Below are positions 17,245 through 25,845 of a stretch of DNA of 45,230 bases, one piece after another. The stretch lies in the NCBI RefSeq assembly GCF_009362785.1, contig NZ_WHNQ01000042.1:1-45230 (forward strand), in the 5' to 3' direction. The stretch is from Paraburkholderia atlantica. GTDB taxonomy: Bacteria > Pseudomonadota > Gammaproteobacteria > Burkholderiales > Burkholderiaceae. The notes beneath the pieces are model-generated. The model was given only the letters and a program-made list of their open reading frames with translations, was not told where the DNA came from and ran no database searches. Each line of letters opens with the position of its first letter. Within the stretch, counting starts at the first letter, position 1. The position numbers were made by a program, and so were the translations under genes.

Positions 17245-17961
17245 ATGAGTTACCAGTGGCTGACTTTGTGGGGCTACGTGCCGGAGTTTCTGAGCGCGAG
17301 CTGGCTGACGTTGCAGGTGACCGTGCTGGCCTTCGTACTGGCGTTAGTCCTCGGCTTGTTGACCGCGCTCGCCGGCGCTTCTCCGCTCGCTGTGCTTCGA
17401 TGGATCGCCCGGGGCTACGTTGAAATCATCCGTAATACGCCTGTGCTGTTGCAGATTTTCATCGTGTTCTTCGGTCTTCCGTCAGCGGGTGTTTCGCTCG
17501 ACGCGTACTGGGCGGGCGTCATCGCGCTCGGCCTCAACGTCGGTGCTTACCTGTCGGAAGTGTTCCGCGCCGGCATACAGTCGGTGCCGCGCGGCCAAAT
17601 CGAGGCTGCTGGCATTCTCGGCCTCGAACGCGCGCAGATCTTCGTCGAGGTCGTGCTGCCGCAGGCGACGCGCGCCGTCTATCCGGCCATCGTCAACTAC
17701 CTGATCCAGTTGCTGCTCGGCACGTCGCTGCTGTCCGCCATTGCATTGCCGGAGTTGACCGGTACGGCGACCGTGATCAACTCGCGCACGCTTCTCTACC
17801 TTCAGACGTTCAGCGTGACGCTCGTCGCGTATCTCGTGCTCAGCAACGTACTGTCATGGCTTGCGGGTCAGCTCGGCGCGCGGCTCTTTCATCCTCCCCT
17901 CGCCATGCCGGCGCGCACCGGTTTCGGGACAGGCTTTATGCGCCGGACGAAGCGGGCCTGA
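17245..17961 (+). CDS. Amino-acid ABC transporter permease, first subunit
   Basis: 238-residue inner-membrane permease of the HisM/GlnP type with about five helices. The ABC-coupling loop appears as EAAGILGLERAQIFVEVVLPQA, the EAA motif that docks on the ATPase. The N-terminal segment has the typical RGYVEIIRNTPVLLQIFIVFFGLP signature. It starts 51 bases after the binding-protein gene and probably forms a heterodimer with the next permease. The C-terminus is Arg/Lys-rich and likely cytoplasmic. Confidence 0.92.
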   Translation: MSYQWLTLWGYVPEFLSASWLTLQVTVLAFVLALVLGLLTALAGASPLAVLRWIARGYVEIIRNTPVLLQIFIVFFGLPSAGVSLDAYWAGVIALGLNVGAYLSEVFRAGIQSVPRGQIEAAGILGLERAQIFVEVVLPQATRAVYPAIVNYLIQLLLGTSLLSAIALPELTGTATVINSRTLLYLQTFSVTLVAYLVLSNVLSWLAGQLGARLFHPPLAMPARTGFGTGFMRRTKRA

Positions 17962-17982
17962 TTCCCGGATTGGAGTTGGATC

Positions 17983-18627
17983 ATGTCAGTCGAATTGCTG
18001 AAAACCAGTCTATCGATCCTGCTGCAGGGTCTGGTGACCACGCTGTTGCTGTCGATCGCGTCCATCGTGGGCAGCACGCTGATCGGCCTGTTCGCCGCGG
18101 TCTTGCGGTCGTTCGGACCGTGGGGCACGGACCGCATCGCCAGACTCTATACCGAGCTGTTTCGCGGCACGCCGGTGCTCATCACGCTGATGTTCATCTA
18201 TTTCGGCGTGTCGTACTTCGGTTATGCGATCGACGTGTTCGCAGCCGGCGTCATTGGCTTGAGCGTCTATCAGGGCGCCTATATCGCCGAAATTTTCCGC
18301 TCGGGGATCGAGGCGGTACGCAAAGGTCAATGGGAGGTTTCGCAGATCCTCGGCCTCACGAGGGCTCAGGCGTTCTCGTTCGTCGTGCTGCCTCAGACCG
18401 GAAAGATCGTGTTGCCGCCTCTCGTCGGACAGTATCTGTCGCTCATCAAGGACACCTCGATCGTCAGCATGATCGGAATGTCCGAGTTGATGCACGGTGG
18501 CCAGGCGATCGTCGACCGGATCGGCAAGCCGGTGGAAATCTATGGACTCGTCGCACTCATTTACTTCGCCGTGTGCTTCCCGCTTTCGCAATGGGTGCGC
18601 CACCATGACCGCAGGAGATTGTCGTGA
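17983..18627 (+). CDS. Amino-acid ABC transporter permease, second subunit
   Basis: 214-residue permease homologous to its neighbour. It has the LYTELFRGTPVLITLMFIYFGV signature and an EAA-type coupling loop, reading roughly EVSQILGLTRAQAFSFVVLP. A GGAG ribosome binding site precedes the ATG. Its stop codon overlaps the GTG start of the ATPase gene by four bases, which indicates coupled translation and a shared complex. With the first permease it should form the transmembrane channel of a polar amino-acid importer. Confidence 0.92.
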   Translation: MSVELLKTSLSILLQGLVTTLLLSIASIVGSTLIGLFAAVLRSFGPWGTDRIARLYTELFRGTPVLITLMFIYFGVSYFGYAIDVFAAGVIGLSVYQGAYIAEIFRSGIEAVRKGQWEVSQILGLTRAQAFSFVVLPQTGKIVLPPLVGQYLSLIKDTSIVSMIGMSELMHGGQAIVDRIGKPVEIYGLVALIYFAVCFPLSQWVRHHDRRRLS

Positions 18628-19376
18628 ATAACCAAAGCCAAACCAGGCCGATCATTTCACTGACGGGCGTCAGCAAAGCATTCGGTTCGACCAGGGTGCT
18701 GAACGAAATCAATCTAGAGGTCCGCTCGGGTGAAGTGCTGGTGCTGATCGGCGCGTCAGGCTCGGGCAAGAGCACGGTCCTGCGAATCATGGCGGGATTG
18801 GAGACCACCGATTCCGGCGAGGTCTGGGTCAACGAAGTGCCCTTGCATGATCCGCGTCGGGCACGGGAGATTCGTGGCCACGTCGGCATGGTCTTCCAGC
18901 AGTTCAATCTGTTTCCTCACAAGACCGCGCTCGGCAATGTCACGCTCGCGCTGATCAAGGCGCGCCGCATGAGTCCGGCCGACGCGCGCAAGCGCGCGAT
19001 GGAGACACTCGATCGCGTCGGGCTCGCGGACCGCGCCGAACACTATCCCAGCCAGCTCTCGGGCGGTCAGCAGCAACGCGTGGCGATTGCGCGAGCGCTC
19101 GCGGTCGAGCCCGGCATCATGTTCTTCGACGAGGCGACGTCCGCGCTCGACCCGGAGCTGGTCGGCGAGGTCACCGAGGTGATGCGCGGGCTCGCGCGCG
19201 ACGGCATGACGATGGTCGTCGTCACGCATGAAATGGGCTTTGCCCGCAAGACCGCTGACCGCGTCGTTTTCATGGACAAGGGCGTCATCGCCGAGCAGGG
19301 CGATCCGGAGCAGATCTTCGTCAATCCCACGAACGAACGCACCCGGCAGTTTCTGCATCGAGTTCTCGACCATTGA
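18624..19376 (+). CDS. Amino-acid ABC transporter ATP-binding protein
   Basis: 250-residue cytoplasmic ATPase of the GlnQ/HisP type. Walker A is GASGSGKST near residue 40, the Q-loop is in VFQQFNLFPHKTALGNV, the signature LSGGQQQRVAIARAL is near residue 145, Walker B is IMFFDEATSALDPE, and the switch His is in VVVTHEMGFA. The GTG start overlaps the previous stop and has AGGAG just upstream. It should drive the permease pair. The gap of about 100 bases to the IclR gene carries no obvious terminator. Confidence 0.94.
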   Translation: MNNQSQTRPIISLTGVSKAFGSTRVLNEINLEVRSGEVLVLIGASGSGKSTVLRIMAGLETTDSGEVWVNEVPLHDPRRAREIRGHVGMVFQQFNLFPHKTALGNVTLALIKARRMSPADARKRAMETLDRVGLADRAEHYPSQLSGGQQQRVAIARALAVEPGIMFFDEATSALDPELVGEVTEVMRGLARDGMTMVVVTHEMGFARKTADRVVFMDKGVIAEQGDPEQIFVNPTNERTRQFLHRVLDH

Positions 19377-19476
19377 CCCGGCTTGGCCTGAAAGTCGCTA
19401 TCGCGCGTCTGCCGTGCGATACACTCGCGTCGCTTGAATGACAACCGGTCGGATCAACGCTTTACGGGGTGAATGC

Positions 19477-20226
19477 ATGGCTGTTACAGAGTCGTCTCGG
19501 GCGAGAGGCGTGGACCGCGTCATCGCGATTTTCCGGCAATTGCATATTGCCCAACGCCCGCTGACGATGCGCGAACTGATCGAGGCAACCGGTGCGCCGC
19601 GTTCGAGCATTTACGAGCTGGTCGCGATTCTCACGGAAGTGGGCTGGCTCGAGACGGCCGCGGACGGCAGCGTGTTCTTTGGGCGCGAGATGCACTACTA
19701 CGGATCCGACTATGCAACGCACAACGATCTGATCAGCCGCGCGCATCAATCCATACTGGGACTGGTGAGGAAGTACGACGAGACCACGCAGTTGTGCATG
19801 CTGGAAGGCAACAAGTACACGGTCGTGTTGTCCGAGCACAGTGCGCGGCCATTCAACATCAGTTCGGACATCGGCGTGAGAGTGCCGATTCCCTGGACCG
19901 CCACGGGACGTCTGCTGCTAGGTCACCTGGGCGCCGACGAGATTCGCGCGCTGATTCCGGCCGAAGATTTCATCCTCGACAACGGGGCGAGCATCGAATT
20001 CGACGAATTCCTGAAGGACGTGCAGGCCGCAAAGGAACGAGGCTACTGTTGCACCGAAGGACTTTCGAACGCGTTCAGGCTTTGTATGGCAGCGCCGATT
20101 CGCGATCGTGCGGGACTGCCGATTGCAGCGCTGTGTTTCATGACTGGCCGCGACACGAGCCTGGACAGGCGCGGCGCGATGCTCGACGATCTGTTGCAGT
20201 CCGCGAAAGCGCTGTCGCAGAGATAG
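19477..20226 (+). CDS. IclR-family transcriptional regulator
   Basis: 249-residue DNA-binding protein. An N-terminal winged helix-turn-helix (about residues 8-65: RGVDRVIAIFRQLHIAQRPLTM then APRSSIYELVAILTEVGWLE) precedes the IclR effector domain, with ARPFNISSDIGVRVPIPWTATGRLLL and later RDRAGLPIAALCF. The effector domain binds small carboxylates or aromatics in known relatives. The ATG at 19477 is seven bases after GGGG; an earlier in-frame ATG at 19438 is less likely. Its place just after the importer genes, same strand, suggests it controls them, perhaps through the palindromes near 16227. Confidence 0.9.
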   Translation: MAVTESSRARGVDRVIAIFRQLHIAQRPLTMRELIEATGAPRSSIYELVAILTEVGWLETAADGSVFFGREMHYYGSDYATHNDLISRAHQSILGLVRKYDETTQLCMLEGNKYTVVLSEHSARPFNISSDIGVRVPIPWTATGRLLLGHLGADEIRALIPAEDFILDNGASIEFDEFLKDVQAAKERGYCCTEGLSNAFRLCMAAPIRDRAGLPIAALCFMTGRDTSLDRRGAMLDDLLQSAKALSQR

Positions 20227-20235
20227 CACCCGGCC

Positions 20236-21129
20236 TCAAAGCGTCGGCAACAACTCCGGCGGATGCGATTTCAGTGTCTGCCGCGCCTCGCGGAATTCCG
20301 GAAAAATCGATTCGACCGTCTGCCAGAAGCGCGGACTGTGATTCATCTCGCGCAGATGCGCCAACTCGTGCGCGACGACGTAATCGATGATCGACAGCGG
20401 AAAATGAATCAGCCGCCAGTTCAGGCGGATTTTGCCGTCGCTCGAACAACTGCCCCAGCGCGTCGCCGCCGAAGACAACGCATACGCGCGATAGTTGACG
20501 CCAAGCTTTTCCGCGTAAATCTCCAGCCGCTCGCCGAACAGCCGCTTCGCTTCGCCTTGCAGCCAACCCTGCACGCGATCCTTGATCTGCTGCGGGTCGG
20601 CTTGCAACGGCAGCGGCAATTGCAGCGCGCCGTGCTCAGCGCTGAACCTCAGCATGCCTTGCGGCGCGCCGAGCGTCACGCGCACCGGTTGACCGAGATA
20701 GGGCACTTCGGCGCCGTCTTTCCAATCGATCTTCGGCAGCGCGCGCTGTTCGACGCGCGTTTGCCATTCGATCAGCTTCGTAAAAATCCAGCGCTGTTTT
20801 TCGGTGATAGCGGTTTCGATATCGCCGAGCGTGACCCAGCGCGGCGCGGTGATCGTGAGGCCGGTGCTGTCGATCGCAAAGCCGATCGAGCGGCGCGCGG
20901 AACGCTTGAGCGCGTAATGCAGCGTGCGTGAACCGATGGTGAGGCTGCGCAGCTTGCTGCCGTCCGGCGCGAGCGGCGCGACGGGCGGCCGGGCCGGCGC
21001 GGTGCCGGATGAACCCGGCGTGGAAGGTGATGGAGTCGACGACGTCGACCCCGGCTCGGCGAAGAGCGGGAGATCGAGCTGCCGGTTTTCGAGCGCCGCG
21101 GCGGGCTGCGGCGTGGGAGACTTCTGCAT
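20236..21129 (-). CDS. YgjP/DUF45-type zinc metallopeptidase
   Basis: About 297 residues. The conserved C-terminal domain has the zinc motif HELAHLREMNHSPRFW (HExxH plus a downstream His) and the TRWGSCSSDGKIRLNWRL signature of the YgjP/SprT-like (DUF45) family. The first 70 residues are rich in Pro, Ser and Ala and look disordered. Cellular substrates are unknown. The ATG at 21129 was chosen; a TTG at 21147 with an AAGG site would add six residues. It ends nine bases from the convergent IclR gene and follows plsC and gmhB on the same strand, so it is probably the last gene of that run. Confidence 0.88.
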   Translation of the reverse strand: MQKSPTPQPAAALENRQLDLPLFAEPGSTSSTPSPSTPGSSGTAPARPPVAPLAPDGSKLRSLTIGSRTLHYALKRSARRSIGFAIDSTGLTITAPRWVTLGDIETAITEKQRWIFTKLIEWQTRVEQRALPKIDWKDGAEVPYLGQPVRVTLGAPQGMLRFSAEHGALQLPLPLQADPQQIKDRVQGWLQGEAKRLFGERLEIYAEKLGVNYRAYALSSAATRWGSCSSDGKIRLNWRLIHFPLSIIDYVVAHELAHLREMNHSPRFWQTVESIFPEFREARQTLKSHPPELLPTL

Positions 21130-21177
21130 CGGCTTCGCTTCGCGCAAGACGCCTTCGGGCTTCGAAGGCGTGGCGCG

Positions 21178-21936
21178 TCAGATGGGAGCGGCGGCAGAGT
21201 CGTTGGCCGCCGCGCTGTAGGCAGTCGGATCGATGCGGCGCATTTCGGCTTCGATCCACTGTTCGACGCGCGTGTTCACTTCGTCGGGCGTGAGCCCCGT
21301 CGTTTCGATCGGCTTGCCGATCGACACCGTGACTATACCCGGATATTTCGTAAACGAGTTGCGCGGCCACACGCGACCCGCGTTGTGCGCGATCGGCACG
21401 ACAGGCGCGCCGGTTGCGATCGCGAAGCGTGCACCGCCGGTCTTGTACTTGCCCTGCTTGCCGGTCGGCGTGCGCGTGCCTTCGGGAAACATGATGACCC
21501 ATGCGCCTTCGGCCATGCGGGCCTTGCCCTGGTTCGTGACCGATTCGAACGCGTACTTGCCTTCCTTGCGGTTGATGTGGACCATCTTCAGCATGCCGAG
21601 CGCCCAGCCGAAGAACGGCACATACAACAGCTCGCGCTTGAACACGTAGCACAGCGGGCGCGGCATGAGCGCCGGAAACGCGATCGTTTCCCACGCCGAC
21701 TGATGCTTCGACAGCAGCACGGCCGGGCCGTTGGGCAGGTTCTCGAAACCTTCGGTGCGATAGCGGATGCCGTTCAGGTAGCGCACCGTCCACAGCGTCA
21801 GACGACACCAGCCGGCCGCCATCCAGTAGCGCTTTTCCGCGCGCAGGAACGGAAACGCGATGAAGCACGCGGTCGCGTACGGCACCGTGGCCACAACGAA
21901 GTAAATCAGCAGCAGCAGGGAACGGATAAAGCGCAT
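21178..21936 (-). CDS. 1-acyl-sn-glycerol-3-phosphate acyltransferase (PlsC-like)
   Basis: 252-residue membrane-associated acyltransferase with an N-terminal hydrophobic anchor. PlsC adds the second acyl chain to lysophosphatidic acid in phospholipid synthesis. The second family block is present as MFPEGTRTPTGKQGKYKTGG. The catalytic block reads KHQSAWE, i.e. His-x4-Glu where most family members have His-x4-Asp. The downstream blocks (PVVPIAHNAG) are intact, so this looks like a subfamily variation and not decay. It lies between gmhB and the metallopeptidase gene on the same strand with short gaps. A different acyl acceptor is possible. Confidence 0.88.
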   Translation of the reverse strand: MRFIRSLLLLIYFVVATVPYATACFIAFPFLRAEKRYWMAAGWCRLTLWTVRYLNGIRYRTEGFENLPNGPAVLLSKHQSAWETIAFPALMPRPLCYVFKRELLYVPFFGWALGMLKMVHINRKEGKYAFESVTNQGKARMAEGAWVIMFPEGTRTPTGKQGKYKTGGARFAIATGAPVVPIAHNAGRVWPRNSFTKYPGIVTVSIGKPIETTGLTPDEVNTRVEQWIEAEMRRIDPTAYSAAANDSAAAPI

Positions 21937-21975
21937 CGGCGTGGTCGGTGAAGGTTGGGAGCGCGCGGTGTGGGC

Positions 21976-22530
21976 TTATTCCTGCGCGTTGGCAAGAAAG
22001 TCGAGCGCGAACGCGCGCAGGTCGTCGTGCACGATCGTGCCTTCGGGCAGGCCGCCCGCGGCGAGGGTCTTGCGGCCCTTGCCGGTCAACACGAGATGGA
22101 TCGGGTGACCGAGCGCCGCGCCCGCTTGCAGATCGCGAAGCGAATCGCCGACGGTCGGCGTATGCGCCGGATCGACCTCGAAACGCTCGGCGATCATCTT
22201 CAGCATGCCGGGCTTCGGCTTGCGGCATTCGCAGTGATCTTCCGCCGTATGCGGGCAGAAGAACACCGCTTCGATGCGCGCGCCGACCGCTGCGGCCATC
22301 CGGTGCATCTTCAGATGCATCGCGTTCAACGCGTCCATGTCGAACAGACCGCGGCCGATGCCCGACTGGTTCGTCGCGATCGCGACGCGATAGCCCGCCT
22401 GGTTCAGGCGCGCGATCGCCTCCAGCGCGCCGGGCAGCGCAACCCATTCGTCCGGCGACTTGATGAACGCGTCGGAGTCGACGTTGATCACACCGTCGCG
22501 GTCGAGGATCACCACTTTCTTGATCGGCAT
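21976..22530 (-). CDS. gmhB: D-glycero-beta-D-manno-heptose 1,7-bisphosphate 7-phosphatase
   Basis: 184-residue HAD-family phosphatase of the heptose pathway for the LPS inner core. Motif I is LDRDGVIN near residue 9 with the nucleophile and acid/base Asp pair. The zinc site typical of GmhB is seen as CPHTAEDHCECRKP (three Cys and one His). The last HAD motif is VGDSLRDLQAG. Length and zinc cluster separate it from histidinol-phosphate phosphatases. It is followed by plsC 39 bases away and preceded by glyS with an 10-base gap, so the genes probably share a transcript. Confidence 0.93.
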   Translation of the reverse strand: MPIKKVVILDRDGVINVDSDAFIKSPDEWVALPGALEAIARLNQAGYRVAIATNQSGIGRGLFDMDALNAMHLKMHRMAAAVGARIEAVFFCPHTAEDHCECRKPKPGMLKMIAERFEVDPAHTPTVGDSLRDLQAGAALGHPIHLVLTGKGRKTLAAGGLPEGTIVHDDLRAFALDFLANAQE

Positions 22531-22540
22531 GGCGCGGTGC

Positions 22541-24640
22541 TCAAGCGGCGAGTCGGGAAATATCGGCGACGCAGTTCATCTGCTGATGCAGCGCGCCGAG
22601 CAGAGCCAGACGGTTCGCGCGCAACGCCGGGTCTTCGGCGTTGACCATCACGTCGTTGAAGAACGTGTCGACCGGCTCGCGCAGCGCGGCCAGTGCCGTC
22701 AGCGCGCCGGTGTAGTCGCGCACGGCCAGTTGCGATTGCACGCGCGGCGTCACCTGTTCGAGCTGCGCGTTGAGCGCCTTCTCCGCTGCTTCGGTGAGCA
22801 AGCCGGGCTGCACGCCACCGTTCGTCACGCCTTCCGACTTCTTCAGGATGTTCGAGATCCGCTTGTTGGCCGCCGCCAGCGACGCCGCTTCGGCGAGCGA
22901 CGCGAATTCGCGCACCGCGTCGAGGCGCGCGACGATGTCGTCGAGCCGCGTCGGGTTCAGCGCGAGCACCGCGTCGATTTCGCCGGCCGCGTAGCCGCGT
23001 TCGCGCAGCAGGCCGCGCAGGCGGTCCATGCTGAACTCGTAGATCGCGTCGGTCGAATCGGCGACGTTCGGCATGCCGGCGAATTGCGCATAAGCGATGC
23101 GCAGCAGATCGACGAAGTCGACGTTCAACTGCTTTTCGATCAGGATGCGCAGCACGCCGAGCGCATGACGGCGCAGCGCGAACGGGTCTTTTTCGCCGGT
23201 GGGCTGCAGGCCGATGCCCCAGATGCCGACCAGCGTTTCGAGCTTGTCGGCGAGCGCGACGACGGTGCCGGTCTCGGTGGTGGGCAGGGCGTCGCCCGAG
23301 AAGCGCGGCTGGTAGTGTTCCGAGCATGCGAGCGCGACTTCTTCCTGCTCGCCGTCGTGGCGCGCGTAGTACGTGCCCATCGTGCCTTGCAGCTCGGGGA
23401 ATTCGCCGACCATGTCGGTGATCAGGTCGGCCTTCGCGAGACGCGCGGCGCGCGTCGCGCGCGCGACGTCGGCGCCGGTCATTGCGGCGATCGCGCCGGC
23501 CAGCCCTTCGAGCCGCTCCACGCGTTGCAGCGCCGAGCCGAGCTTGTTGTGATAAACGACGTTCGCGAGCAGCGGCACGCGATCCGCGAGCGGCTTCTTC
23601 TTGTCCTGCGTGAAGAAGAACTTCGCGTCGGCGAGACGCGGACGCACGACGCGCTCATTGCCTTCGACGATCTCGACCGGCGTCGCGGTCTCGATGTTCG
23701 ACACGATCAGGAAGCGCGAGCGCAGCTTGCCGTTCGCATCGGTCAGCGCGAAGTACTTCTGGTTGGTTTGCATCGTCAGGATCAGGCATTCCTGCGGCAC
23801 CTGCAGGAATTCGTCCTCGAAGCGGCACTCATAGACGACCGGCCATTCGACCAGCGACGTCACTTCGTCGAGCAGCGCTTCGGGCATCACGACCTTGTCT
23901 TCGCCGGCATGCGCGAGCAGTTGCGAGCGGATCGCTTCCTTGCGCCTGGCGAAGCTCGCGATCACGCGGCCCCGGTGTTCGAGCGTATCGGCATACGACT
24001 GCGCGTGCTGGATCTGCACGAAACCTTCGGACAGGAAGCGGTGGCCGAGCGTGGTGTCGTCGGCGTCGATGCCGAGCGCGCTCACCGGCACGATTTCTTC
24101 GCCGTGCAGCGCGGTCAGGCGATGCACCGGGCGCACGAACTGCACGCTCGAACCGTCGGGGCGCTGATACGTCATCACCTTCGGAATCGGCAGCTTCCCG
24201 AGCGTTTCGTCGAGCGCGGCCTGCAGGCCGTCGGCGAGCGTCGCGCCCGGCGCCGCGTAGCGCAGGAAGAACGCTTCGGCTTTACCGTCCTGGGCGCGTT
24301 CGAGGTCGTTCACCGTGAAGTCGGGGAAGCCGAGCGCGGCGAGTTTCTTCGCGAGCGGCGCGGTGGGCTGGCCGTCTTTGTCGAGCGCGACGGAAACCGG
24401 CAGCACTTTTTCGCGCACGTGTTTTTCCGGCGCGACCGCGCGCACGTTGTGAATCGTCACCGCGAGACGGCGCGGCGTGGCAAAGCGTTCGAACGACGGT
24501 TCGCCTTCGATCAGGTCGCGCGCCGCGAGGCGCTGCGCAATGCCTTCGGCGAAGGCGTCGCCGAGACGCGCGAGCGCCTTCGGCGGCAGTTCTTCGGTCA
24601 GCAGCTCGACGAGCAGGGTAGCGTGTTGAGATTGAGTCAT
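22541..24640 (-). CDS. glyS: Glycine-tRNA ligase beta subunit
   Basis: 699-residue beta subunit of the bacterial (alpha-beta)2 glycyl-tRNA synthetase, which recognises and binds tRNA-Gly. The N-terminus LLVELLTEELPPKALARLGDAF is the family signature, followed by TPRRLAVTI and DYxxALxxL-type C-terminal anticodon-binding sequence near the end (VRDYTGALTALAALREPVD). Length matches the family. It is 15 bases downstream of glyQ on the same strand, the usual glyQ-glyS order. Confidence 0.96.
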   Translation of the reverse strand: MTQSQHATLLVELLTEELPPKALARLGDAFAEGIAQRLAARDLIEGEPSFERFATPRRLAVTIHNVRAVAPEKHVREKVLPVSVALDKDGQPTAPLAKKLAALGFPDFTVNDLERAQDGKAEAFFLRYAAPGATLADGLQAALDETLGKLPIPKVMTYQRPDGSSVQFVRPVHRLTALHGEEIVPVSALGIDADDTTLGHRFLSEGFVQIQHAQSYADTLEHRGRVIASFARRKEAIRSQLLAHAGEDKVVMPEALLDEVTSLVEWPVVYECRFEDEFLQVPQECLILTMQTNQKYFALTDANGKLRSRFLIVSNIETATPVEIVEGNERVVRPRLADAKFFFTQDKKKPLADRVPLLANVVYHNKLGSALQRVERLEGLAGAIAAMTGADVARATRAARLAKADLITDMVGEFPELQGTMGTYYARHDGEQEEVALACSEHYQPRFSGDALPTTETGTVVALADKLETLVGIWGIGLQPTGEKDPFALRRHALGVLRILIEKQLNVDFVDLLRIAYAQFAGMPNVADSTDAIYEFSMDRLRGLLRERGYAAGEIDAVLALNPTRLDDIVARLDAVREFASLAEAASLAAANKRISNILKKSEGVTNGGVQPGLLTEAAEKALNAQLEQVTPRVQSQLAVRDYTGALTALAALREPVDTFFNDVMVNAEDPALRANRLALLGALHQQMNCVADISRLAA

Positions 24641-24655
24641 TGGTTGAAGTTCTCG

Positions 24656-25663
24656 TCAGTCCTGGTCGATCTTGCGTTCGACTTTCAGCGGCGGCGCCCA
24701 CGCGGGCATCGCGGCGTCCTGCTCGTCGGTGGTGAGGCCGGGCACGCCATGCACCGGATTGCCGAGCATCGGGAAGCCCAGCTTTTCGCGCGAGTCGTAG
24801 TAGGCCTGCGCGACCAGACGCGACAGCGCGCGAATCCGGCCGATGTACGCCGCGCGCTCCGTGACCGAAATCGCGCCGCGCGCGTCGAGCAGGTTGAACG
24901 TGTGGCCGGCCTTCAGCACGAGTTCATAGGCGGGCAGCGCGATCTGCGCATCGATCATGCGCTTCGCTTCCGCTTCGTAGCTGTTGAAGAACGTGAACAG
25001 CAGATCGACGTTCGCGTGCTCGAAGTTGTAGGTGGACTGCTCGACTTCGTTCTGGTGATACACGTCGCCGTAGGTCAGGCGGCGCAGCTCGGGGCCGTTC
25101 GGGCCTTGCTCTTCCCACTCGGTCCAGACGAGGTCGTAGACGTTCTCGACCTTCTGCAGATACATCGCGAGGCGTTCGAGACCGTAGGTGATTTCGCCGA
25201 GCACCGGCTTGCAGTCGAGACCGCCGACCTGCTGGAAGTACGTGAACTGCGTCACTTCCATGCCGTTCAGCCACACTTCCCAACCGAGCCCCCACGCGCC
25301 GAGCGTCGGGTTTTCCCAGTCGTCCTCGACGAAGCGCACGTCGTTCTGCTTCAGGTCGAAGCCGAGCGCTTCGAGCGAGCCGAGGTACAGGTCGAGAATG
25401 TTTTCCGGCGCGGGCTTGAGCACCACCTGGTACTGGTAGTAGTGCTGCAGACGGTTCGGGTTCTCGCCGTAGCGACCGTCTTTCGGACGGCGCGACGGTT
25501 GCACGTAGGCGGCACGCCACGGCTCGGGGCCGATCGCGCGCAGAAACGTATGAACGTGGGACGTGCCCGCGCCGACTTCCATGTCGATCGGCTGGAGCAA
25601 CGCGCAGCCCTGCTTGTCCCAGTAGGACTGCAAGGTCAGGATGATTTGCTGAAACGTGAGCAT
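24656..25663 (-). CDS. glyQ: Glycine-tRNA ligase alpha subunit
   Basis: 335-residue catalytic subunit that activates glycine and joins it to tRNA-Gly with the beta subunit. Recognised from the N-terminal TFQQIILTLQSYWDKQGC, the class II active-site region RAAYVQPSRRPKDGRYGENP, and LGWEVWLNGMEVTQFTYFQQ. The C-terminal tail is longer than in E. coli and charged. The ATG at 25663, preceded by an AAAGG element, gives the conserved MLTFQQ start; the frame extends six codons upstream. About 180 bases upstream (25664-25845) hold no gene; no T-box-like leader was recognised. Confidence 0.96.
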   Translation of the reverse strand: MLTFQQIILTLQSYWDKQGCALLQPIDMEVGAGTSHVHTFLRAIGPEPWRAAYVQPSRRPKDGRYGENPNRLQHYYQYQVVLKPAPENILDLYLGSLEALGFDLKQNDVRFVEDDWENPTLGAWGLGWEVWLNGMEVTQFTYFQQVGGLDCKPVLGEITYGLERLAMYLQKVENVYDLVWTEWEEQGPNGPELRRLTYGDVYHQNEVEQSTYNFEHANVDLLFTFFNSYEAEAKRMIDAQIALPAYELVLKAGHTFNLLDARGAISVTERAAYIGRIRALSRLVAQAYYDSREKLGFPMLGNPVHGVPGLTTDEQDAAMPAWAPPLKVERKIDQD

Positions 25664-25845
25664 GAAGTGCCTTTCGGGCATGGGGGGCCGTGCCGCGTGC
25701 GCCTAAGCGCGCGAGCGGGCCGTGGAGCGAAGTGCTAAACCCGAGATTTTAACGGAAAGGAAGGTGGGCGGCCCGTTTTGCGGGGTCGGACGGGCCGCGA
25801 TGCGGCTTTTGGGCGACAGGCGGCGCGGCAAGGGGCCGCGCGCAC

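Noticed and set aside
22460..25738. Plus-strand open frame of over 1000 codons across glyS and glyQ
   Set aside because: It is antisense to two essential genes with strong family matches; the composition (Arg, Val, Phe, Gln and His rich) shows no domain.
25664..25845. T-box or other riboswitch upstream of glyQ
   Set aside because: The leader is only about 180 bases with no T-box sequence, antiterminator or terminator; T-boxes are also unusual in beta-proteobacteria.
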